Assembly: GCA_036501085.1 (NCBI GenBank)
Contig: DASYAZ010000075.1
Span: 1 to 9,852 of the forward strand
From: GCA-003244245 sp036501085
Lineage (GTDB): Bacteria > Actinomycetota > Actinomycetes > Mycobacteriales > Pseudonocardiaceae
Reading direction: 5' to 3'
DNA: 9,852 nucleotides
The position numbers and the translations under genes were made by a program. Below the pieces are notes generated by a model. It saw only the letters and a program-made list of their open reading frames with translations. It did no database searches and was not told where the DNA came from. Each line of letters starts with the position of its first letter. Position 1 is the first letter of the stretch. Of this stretch, positions 4,991 through 9,852 are shown piece by piece.

Positions 4991-6055
4991 GTGACCCCTA
5001 CCCCAGTGGAGGGCGCCTCCCGATCCGGTTCGGAGACGACGCAGCCCCAGCCGGTCCAGTCGAAGATCGTGGTCCCAGATGCCGCCGTGCTATCTCTGCT
5101 CGGATCCCGGGACGAGAACCTGAAGATCACCGAAGACTTGCTCGCCGCTGACGTGCACGTGCGCGGCAACGAGGTGACCCTCACCGGAACCCCGGCGGAC
5201 GTCGCATTCGCCGAGCGGGCCTTCGGCGAGTTGGTTACCCTGGCCCGCCGCGGCCAGCAGCTCGGTCCCGACGCGGTCCGGGAGACCCTGACGATGCTCG
5301 CCCAGGGCAACACCGAATCGCCCGCCGAGGTACTCAGCCTCGACATCCTGTCCCGGCGCGGGCGCACGATCCGGCCCAAGACCCTGAACCAGAAACGTTA
5401 CGTCGACGCCATCGATCGCTTCACGATCGTGTTCGGCATCGGACCCGCCGGTACCGGAAAAACGTACCTGGCCATGGCCAAGGCGGTACAGGCGCTGCAG
5501 ACCAAACAGGTCAATCGGATAATCCTCACCCGGCCGGCAGTCGAGGCGGGGGAGCGGTTGGGCTTTCTGCCCGGCACCCTGTACGAGAAGATCGACCCGT
5601 ACCTACGCCCGTTGTATGACGCTCTGCACGACATGCTGGACCCGGAGTCGATCCCCAAGTTGATGGCCGCCGGGACTATCGAGGTCGCGCCACTGGCCTA
5701 CATGCGCGGGCGCACCCTTAACGATGCTTTTATCATTCTCGACGAGGCACAGAACACCACTCCGCAGCAGATGAAGATGTTCCTCACCCGGCTGGGTTTC
5801 GGTTCCAAGGTCGTGGTCACCGGGGATGTTACGCAGATCGATTTGCCAGGCGGCCAGGTATCTGGGCTCAGGATTGTGCAACACATCCTCGACGGCGTGG
5901 AAGACGTGCATTTCGCGCAGCTGTCCAGCGCCGACGTGGTCCGTCACCGGCTGGTCACTGACATCGTCGATGCTTATGCGCGGTGGGATGTCCTCCAGGA
6001 GGGCACCGGCGCGCGCCCAGTGCCCAATCGCACCGACCGACGCCGGAGACGGTGA
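4991..6055 (+). CDS. phoH: PhoH-family ATPase (PhoH1-like, KH plus P-loop)
   Basis: The 354-residue product has the two-part layout of chromosomal PhoH proteins. A KH-like N-terminal region (about 35-85, DENLKITEDLLAADVHVRGNEVTLTG...) is joined to a RecA-like ATPase with Walker A GPAGTGKT at 151-158 and Walker B ILDEAQN with DEAQ at 251-254. Highly conserved stretches are RPKTLNQKRYVDAI, RPAVEAGERLGFLPG, PLAYMRGRTLNDAF and VVTGDVTQIDLP. PhoH proteins are thought to be RNA-directed ATPases or helicases and are repeatedly encoded next to ybeY, as here (seven bases between them), pointing to rRNA or RNA turnover. The GTG start is supported by homology in length; the nearby GGA (4977-4979) is a poor ribosome site, so a leaderless or structured-leader start is possible. 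The first 24 residues are variable and low in hydrophobics. Confidence 0.95.
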   Translation: MTPTPVEGASRSGSETTQPQPVQSKIVVPDAAVLSLLGSRDENLKITEDLLAADVHVRGNEVTLTGTPADVAFAERAFGELVTLARRGQQLGPDAVRETLTMLAQGNTESPAEVLSLDILSRRGRTIRPKTLNQKRYVDAIDRFTIVFGIGPAGTGKTYLAMAKAVQALQTKQVNRIILTRPAVEAGERLGFLPGTLYEKIDPYLRPLYDALHDMLDPESIPKLMAAGTIEVAPLAYMRGRTLNDAFIILDEAQNTTPQQMKMFLTRLGFGSKVVVTGDVTQIDLPGGQVSGLRIVQHILDGVEDVHFAQLSSADVVRHRLVTDIVDAYARWDVLQEGTGARPVPNRTDRRRRR

Positions 6056-6062
6056 CGCTGGC

Positions 6063-6629
6063 GTGGGCATCGAGATCGCTAACGAGTCCGGCACCGCTGT
6101 CCCCGAGGCATCGATCGCCGCTGCGGCGCGCTTCGCGATGGACCGGTTGGGCGTCAGCCCATTGGCCGAGCTGTCCGTGTTGCTGGTCAGCAGCGGGGTG
6201 ATGGCCGATCTGCACCAGCGCTGGATGGACCTGCCCGGGCCCACCGACGTGATGGCCTTCCCGATGGACGACGCTGAGGAGGGCGGGCTGGCGGGTGGTC
6301 GGCCGGACAGCCCATCCGGTGGTCCAGCACTACTCGGTGACATCGTGTTGTGCCCAGAGGTCGCGGCCGAACAGGCCGCCGCAGCTGGTCATGCACTGCT
6401 AGACGAGCTGCAGCTGCTCACCCTGCATGGCCTGCTGCACCTGCTGGGTTACGACCACGCCGAGCCCGCCGAGGAGCGCGAGATGTTCGCCCTGCAGGAC
6501 GGTGTCCTTGCTGAGTTCCGGCGCGCTGACCTGGCCAACCGCCGCCGGATCGCGCAGCGGGACGCGGACACCCGACTGCTTGGAGTGGCCGGTCTGGACG
6601 GGCCGCAGGAGTCCGGCCCGCCCGGATAA
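6063..6629 (+). CDS. ybeY: YbeY endoribonuclease (rRNA maturation, zinc metalloenzyme)
   Basis: This 188-residue protein starts at GTG 6063 (VGIEIANESG), seven bases after the phoH stop. The reading frame is open far upstream, but that part only shadows phoH. YbeY is a single-strand-specific endoribonuclease involved in 16S rRNA 3'-end maturation and 70S quality control, and in several bacteria it contacts Era. The zinc site HGLLHLLGYDH gives ligands His122, His126 and His132. Other family strings are LSVLLVSSGVMADLHQRWMDLPGPTDVMAFPM (38-68), LLGDIVLCPEVAAEQA (90-105) and EREMFALQD. A small insertion rich in Gly/Pro (about 71-88) lies between FPMDD and LLGDI, as in mycobacterial homologues. 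The C-terminal tail after about 155 is charged and variable. GGAG at 6045-6048 is rather distant, so translation probably depends on phoH. Confidence 0.95.
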   Translation: MGIEIANESGTAVPEASIAAAARFAMDRLGVSPLAELSVLLVSSGVMADLHQRWMDLPGPTDVMAFPMDDAEEGGLAGGRPDSPSGGPALLGDIVLCPEVAAEQAAAAGHALLDELQLLTLHGLLHLLGYDHAEPAEEREMFALQDGVLAEFRRADLANRRRIAQRDADTRLLGVAGLDGPQESGPPG

Positions 6630-6653
6630 CCGCCCGGGACAGCCGGACCGACA

Positions 6654-8006
6654 GTGCTGACGTCTTCGGTTCCCTTGCTGGTCCTGGCCGCCACCCTGGT
6701 AGTGGCCGCGGGGGGGTTCGCTGCGGCTGACGCCGCGCTGGGCACGGTGTCCCGGGCCCGGGTCGAGGCGCTGGTGCGCTCCGGCCGCTTCGGCGCCAGC
6801 GCGCTGGCGCTGGTCATCGCCGACCGGCCCCGGCACGTCAACTTGCTGCTGTTGTTGCGGCTGAGCTGCGAGTTGACCGCCACGGTGCTCGTTACGGTGG
6901 CCGCGTTGCGGGCGTTGACACCGATCTGGCTCGCGGTGCTGGTCACGGGGTTGGCGATGGTGGTAGTGACCTACGTCGTCGTCGGGGTGGGTCCGCGCAC
7001 CATCGGGCGCCAGCACCCCTATGGCGTCGGCCTCGCCGTGGCCGGACCGGTCCGGGTACTGGGCCGGATCCTGGGACCGCTGTCGCGGCTGCTCATTCGC
7101 GTGGGTAATGCGATCACCCCCGGGAGAGGCTTTCCAGAAGGGCCGTTCAGCTCGGAGGTCGAGCTGCGCGAACTGGTTGATATGGCGGGTCAGAGCGGCG
7201 TGGTCGAGGCCGGTGAGGCCGAGATGATCCATTCCGTTTTCGAGCTGGGGGATACCGTGGCCCGCGAGGTGATGGTGCCCCGAACCGAGATCATCTGGAT
7301 TGAGCAGGAAAAGTCGGTACGTCAGGCAGTGGCGCTATGCCTACGTTCCGGGTTCTCCCGGATTCCGGTGATCGGGGAGAGCGTTGATGACATCGTCGGT
7401 GTCGTGCACATCAAGGATCTGGTGGCGGCCGAGCAGCCCACCGGTGGCACCGTCGGCGAGGTGATGCGGCCCGCGACGTTCGTCCCTGATTCCAAGCTCT
7501 TGACCGGGCTGCTCAAGGAGATGCAGGTCTCGCACAACCACATGGCCGTCGTGGTCGATGAATACGGCGGGACCGCCGGCCTGCTGACGATCGAGGACAT
7601 CCTCGAGGAGATCGTCGGCGAGATCACCGACGAGTCCGACACCGACCAGCGGCCGCCGATCGAGCATCTCGGGGACGGTACGGTACGGGTGATCAGCCGG
7701 CTGCCGGTGATCGATTTGGCTGAACTGTTCGAGGTGGAGCTCGCAGATACCGACGTGGAGACCGTTGGGGGCCTGCTGGCGCAGCGGTTGGGTCGGGTGC
7801 CGGTGCCTGGTGCCGAGGCGGAGGTGGCCGGCTTGCGGCTGCGCGCCGAGGGCGGCAACGATCGTCGCGGGCGGCTGCGGATCACCACCGTCACCGTGCG
7901 CCCAGTCTCCGCGCAGTCCGATTCCGCAACCCGTCAGTCCCCGACCCACAACGAGCACCACGCCGGGGCTGACCCCCCGCAGGAAGCGAGCGACACCAGT
8001 GCCTGA
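6654..8006 (+). CDS. CNNM/CorC-type membrane protein (DUF21, CBS pair, CorC_HlyC domain)
   Basis: The 450-residue product has the standard layout of the hemolysin-C/CorC family, linked to Mg2+ (and other divalent cation) transport; older names such as 'hemolysin' are not meaningful. The DUF21 membrane part has about three hydrophobic segments (roughly 5-28, 62-85 and 90-113) followed by a conserved amphipathic stretch. Two CBS domains follow: about 203-258 (TVAREVMVPRTEIIWI ... SRIPVIGESVDDIVGVVHIKDL) and 266-325 (VGEVMRPATFVPDSKLL ... HMAVVVDEYGGTAGLLTIEDILEEIVGEI). They probably bind adenine nucleotides. The CorC_HlyC C-terminal domain spans about 337-417, and the last 33 residues are polar and probably disordered. 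GTG 6654 is 24 bases after ybeY, with no strong ribosome site. Its 3' end overlaps the next gene by eight bases. The position between ybeY and era is conserved in actinobacteria; the transported ion is unproven. Confidence 0.92.
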   Translation: MLTSSVPLLVLAATLVVAAGGFAAADAALGTVSRARVEALVRSGRFGASALALVIADRPRHVNLLLLLRLSCELTATVLVTVAALRALTPIWLAVLVTGLAMVVVTYVVVGVGPRTIGRQHPYGVGLAVAGPVRVLGRILGPLSRLLIRVGNAITPGRGFPEGPFSSEVELRELVDMAGQSGVVEAGEAEMIHSVFELGDTVAREVMVPRTEIIWIEQEKSVRQAVALCLRSGFSRIPVIGESVDDIVGVVHIKDLVAAEQPTGGTVGEVMRPATFVPDSKLLTGLLKEMQVSHNHMAVVVDEYGGTAGLLTIEDILEEIVGEITDESDTDQRPPIEHLGDGTVRVISRLPVIDLAELFEVELADTDVETVGGLLAQRLGRVPVPGAEAEVAGLRLRAEGGNDRRGRLRITTVTVRPVSAQSDSATRQSPTHNEHHAGADPPQEASDTSA

Positions 8007-8373
8007 CACCACCGACCTGGACTCTGCTGACCTAGACCCGGAGGACGCCAAGATCGTGACGCTGGCGCGCTCGGCGCTGGGCCGCACCGGCGCCCAGGAG
8101 GGTGCCGCGGTACGGGACACCGACGGGCGCACCTACACCGGCGTGACGGTGTCGTTGGCCTCGCTGGCGTTGACCGCGCTGCAGGCCGCGGTGGCCGCGG
8201 CGGTGGCCAGCGGTGCGACCGGCCTGGAGGCAGCTGCGGTGGTGTCTGGGTCCGGCGCGGTGGATGCTGCCTCGCTGGCTGCGGTACGGGAGCTTGGATC
8301 GGCTGCGCCGGTGTTGCTGGCCGATCAGCGCGGCGTTGTCAGAAGCGTGTTGCGGACGGCGGGACAGGCATGA
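7999..8373 (+). CDS. Cytidine-deaminase-fold protein lacking catalytic residues (Rv2365c-like)
   Basis: This 124-residue protein starts at GTG 7999 inside the end of the CorC-like gene (8-base overlap) and ends in an ATGA overlap with era. The fold pattern follows short cytidine deaminases: EGAAVRDTDGRTYTGVTVSLASLALTALQAAVAAAVASG (about 34-72) aligns with the region GAALL..GRVYTGCNVENASYGLTICAERTAI. VDAASLAAVREL (88-99) aligns with the PCGACRQVLREF segment. In that alignment the zinc cysteines and the catalytic glutamate are gone (C to Leu near 61, E to Ala, PCGxC to VDAAS), so deaminase activity is very unlikely. Pipelines often call such genes 'cytidine deaminase'; that name should be treated as fold only. 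A conserved small gene at this place is known from mycobacteria. No function is established, and its tight coupling to era suggests a role near ribosome assembly (inference). Confidence 0.85.
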   Translation: MPDTTDLDSADLDPEDAKIVTLARSALGRTGAQEGAAVRDTDGRTYTGVTVSLASLALTALQAAVAAAVASGATGLEAAAVVSGSGAVDAASLAAVRELGSAAPVLLADQRGVVRSVLRTAGQA

Positions 8374-9299
8374 CGCAGCACACCGCGGGGCCGTTTCGGG
8401 CCGGGTTCGCCTGCCTGGTGGGCAGGCCCAACGTCGGCAAGTCAACATTGACCAACTCGCTGGTGGGCCAGAAGGTGGCGATCACCTCCAGCCGGCCGCA
8501 AACCACCCGGCACACCATCCGGGGAATCGTGCATCAGCCCGACGGGCAGCTCATCCTGGTGGACACGCCCGGCCTGCACCGGCCCCGGACCCTACTCGGC
8601 GAGCGGCTCAACAGCCTGGTTCGGGCGACCTGGTCGGAGGTGGACGTGATCGGGTTCTGCGTGCCCGCGGACGCCACGATCGGGGCTGGGGACCGGTTCA
8701 TCGCAAGCGAGCTGGCTGCGCTGGCGCGGCGCACCCCAGTGTTCGGCATCGTGACCAAGACCGACCTGGTGAGCCCGCAGCGAGTGGCTGAGCAGCTCGC
8801 CGGCCTGGCTGACCTGGCGCGCTCAGCAGGCTTCGACGAGTTCGCCGAACTGGTGCCGGTGTCGGCGGTCGACGGTTTCCAGGTGGGGCTGCTCGCCGAC
8901 CTGCTGCTGGCCCGCATGCCGGAGTCGCCACCGCTGTACCCCAGCGGGGAGCTCACTGACGAACCGGAGCAGACCCTGGTTGCTGAGCTGGTCCGGGAGG
9001 CGGCGCTGGAGGGCGTGCGCGACGAGCTGCCGCACTCGCTGGCCGTGGTGGTCGAGGAGATGAATCCCCGGGAGGGACGAGCCGGCCTGCTCGACGTCTA
9101 CGTCAACCTCTATGTCGAGCGCGACAGCCAGAAATCGATCGTGATCGGACGCGGTGGCCAGCGCCTTAAGGAGGTCGGTAGCCGTGCGCGGACGCACATC
9201 GAGGCGCTGCTGGGCACCTCGGTGTATCTGGACCTGCACGTGAAGGTCGCCAAGGACTGGCAGCGGGATCCCAAGCAGCTTCGTCGGCTCGGTTTCTGA
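8370..9299 (+). CDS. era: Era, ribosome-assembly GTPase
   Basis: This 309-residue protein has normal Era length. It is an essential-type GTPase that binds the 3' end of 16S rRNA and checks 30S maturation. The G domain shows G1 GRPNVGKS (18-25), a G2 region RPQTTRHTIRG with threonines at 45, 46 and 49, G3 DTPG (65-68), G4 TKTD (129-132, from the family NKxD with Asn replaced by Thr, as in other actinobacterial Era) and a G5-like VSAVDG. A C-terminal KH domain carries IVIGRGG with the GxxG loop GRGG at 260-263 and then RARTHIEALLG, followed by WQRDPKQLRRLGF at the end. ATG 8370 overlaps the preceding stop (ATGA), indicating translational coupling. It is the only ATG start visible among the genes here. 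Together with ybeY and rsmE it makes this block rich in 16S rRNA maturation functions. Confidence 0.97.
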   Translation: MTQHTAGPFRAGFACLVGRPNVGKSTLTNSLVGQKVAITSSRPQTTRHTIRGIVHQPDGQLILVDTPGLHRPRTLLGERLNSLVRATWSEVDVIGFCVPADATIGAGDRFIASELAALARRTPVFGIVTKTDLVSPQRVAEQLAGLADLARSAGFDEFAELVPVSAVDGFQVGLLADLLLARMPESPPLYPSGELTDEPEQTLVAELVREAALEGVRDELPHSLAVVVEEMNPREGRAGLLDVYVNLYVERDSQKSIVIGRGGQRLKEVGSRARTHIEALLGTSVYLDLHVKVAKDWQRDPKQLRRLGF

Positions 9300-9320
9300 C
9301 TCGTCCGGGGCTGCGGTGCG

Positions 9321-9324
9321 AGGA
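9321..9324 (+). promoter_or_regulatory. Ribosome binding site of recO
   Basis: AGGA at 9321-9324 lies seven bases before GTG 9332. The nearby ATG at 9324 is out of frame with RecO, so GTG 9332 (VNLYRDTGVVL) is the supported start. Confidence 0.65.
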
Positions 9325-9331
9325 TGGGCCG

Positions 9332-9852
9332 GTGAACCTCTACCGCGACACCGGGGTGGTGCTGCGGGTGCAGAAGTTGGGCGAAGCCGATCGGATCATC
9401 ACGCTGCTGACCCGCCGGCACGGGCGGGTACGCGCGGTGGCCAAAGGCGTGCGGCGCACCTCGTCGCGGTTCGGCGCCCGGCTGGAGCCGTTCGGGCACG
9501 TCGACGTGCAGTTCTACCGCGGGCGGACCCTAGACATCGTCACCCAGGTCGAGACGGTCGACGGCTTCGGTTCCCGACTGGTCGGTGACTACGGCCGCTA
9601 CACCGCCGGTTGCGCGGTGCTGGAAACCGCCGAACGGCTGGCCGGCGCCGAGGGGGAGCCGGTGCTGCGACTGTACCTGCTGGTGGTCGGTGCGCTGCGG
9701 GCACTGGCTGACGGGCAGCGGCACGCGCCCTTGGTGCTCGACGCCTTCCTGCTCCGCGCGATGGGAACCGCGGGATGGGCGCCGGCCCTGACCGAATGTG
9801 CCCGATGCGGTGCACCGGGACCGCACCGGGCGTTCAGCGTCCCCGCCGGGGG
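9332..9852 (+). CDS. recO: RecO, recombination mediator (3' truncated by window)
   Basis: About 173 codons are visible and the frame is still open at the window end. RecO works with RecR to load RecA on SSB-coated single-stranded DNA in the RecFOR gap-repair pathway. The N-terminal OB fold shows YRDTGVVLRVQKLGEADRIITLLTRRHG (4-31), VRAVAKGVRRTSSRFGARLEPF (33-54) and a following beta-rich segment to about 74, all typical of RecO. The helical middle (YTAGCAVLETAERL and LRLYLLVVGALRAL) leads into the first half of the zinc finger, Cys156-x-x-Cys159 (CARC); the second cysteine pair would lie outside. It begins 32 bases after era, with a good ribosome site and no terminator between, so it probably belongs to the same transcript. 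The era-recO linkage is common across bacteria. Confidence 0.94.
   Translation, partial: MNLYRDTGVVLRVQKLGEADRIITLLTRRHGRVRAVAKGVRRTSSRFGARLEPFGHVDVQFYRGRTLDIVTQVETVDGFGSRLVGDYGRYTAGCAVLETAERLAGAEGEPVLRLYLLVVGALRALADGQRHAPLVLDAFLLRAMGTAGWAPALTECARCGAPGPHRAFSVPAG

Noticed and set aside
4767..4994. Open frame of 75 codons starting at GTG 4767 and overlapping the phoH start by four bases
   Set aside because: It starts inside the arm of the long hairpin, has no ribosome site, shows weak third-position GC bias and no recognisable motif. The GTGA overlap with phoH looks accidental, though a tiny coupling peptide cannot be excluded.
5603..6343. Reverse-strand open frame across phoH and ybeY
   Set aside because: It is a shadow of two well-supported genes, with low-complexity composition and no motif.

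Overview
This is ordinary chromosomal DNA from a high-GC actinobacterium. The codons are strongly GC-biased, nearly every visible start codon is GTG, and the gene order hemW / small reverse-strand gene / hrcA / dnaJ2 / rsmE / phoH / ybeY / corC-like / cytidine-deaminase-like / era / recO is the core block known from Mycobacterium and relatives (compare, from memory, M. tuberculosis Rv2375 down to Rv2362c). The proteins look closest to Mycobacteriales or Pseudonocardiales, but I cannot name a genus. I see no insertion sequence, phage gene, CRISPR array, tRNA or rRNA.

Layout. Bases 1-1032 are the 3' part of hemW (heme chaperone of the radical SAM family); its Fe-S cysteine motif lies before the window. 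A small conserved gene (1069-1374, reverse strand) with a ParB-like 'EDGLHR' motif converges on hemW and diverges from hrcA. Bases 1375-1533 hold the divergent promoter region, with a candidate -10 box and a short inverted repeat. Bases 1534-4529 are a probable stress/ribosome operon: hrcA (heat-shock repressor), dnaJ2 (Hsp40 co-chaperone) and rsmE (16S rRNA U1498 methyltransferase).

Bases 4530-4990 are the only long gap between genes and the most interesting stretch. It begins with a 90-base AT-richer block. Then come two tandem, very stable hairpins with C-rich loops (six and five consecutive C), which fit the description of the actinobacterial 6C small RNA. After that lies a cluster of inverted repeats built on the octamer GAGCCGTG, together with mutually exclusive pairings, just upstream of phoH.

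Bases 4991-9852 form a tightly packed RNA-metabolism and repair operon. It runs phoH (KH plus P-loop ATPase), ybeY (endoribonuclease), a CNNM/CorC-type membrane protein, a cytidine-deaminase-fold protein that has lost its zinc and catalytic residues, era (16S rRNA/30S assembly GTPase) and recO (recombination mediator, cut by the window end). Spacing is -8 to +32 bp, with a GTG start inside the corC end and an ATGA overlap into era, so translational coupling is likely. The set links ribosome maturation (rsmE, ybeY, era) with stress response (hrcA, dnaJ2, phoH).

Nothing here is clearly a new system. The best leads are the 6C-like RNA in an unexpected place, the structured phoH leader and the dead deaminase-fold protein.
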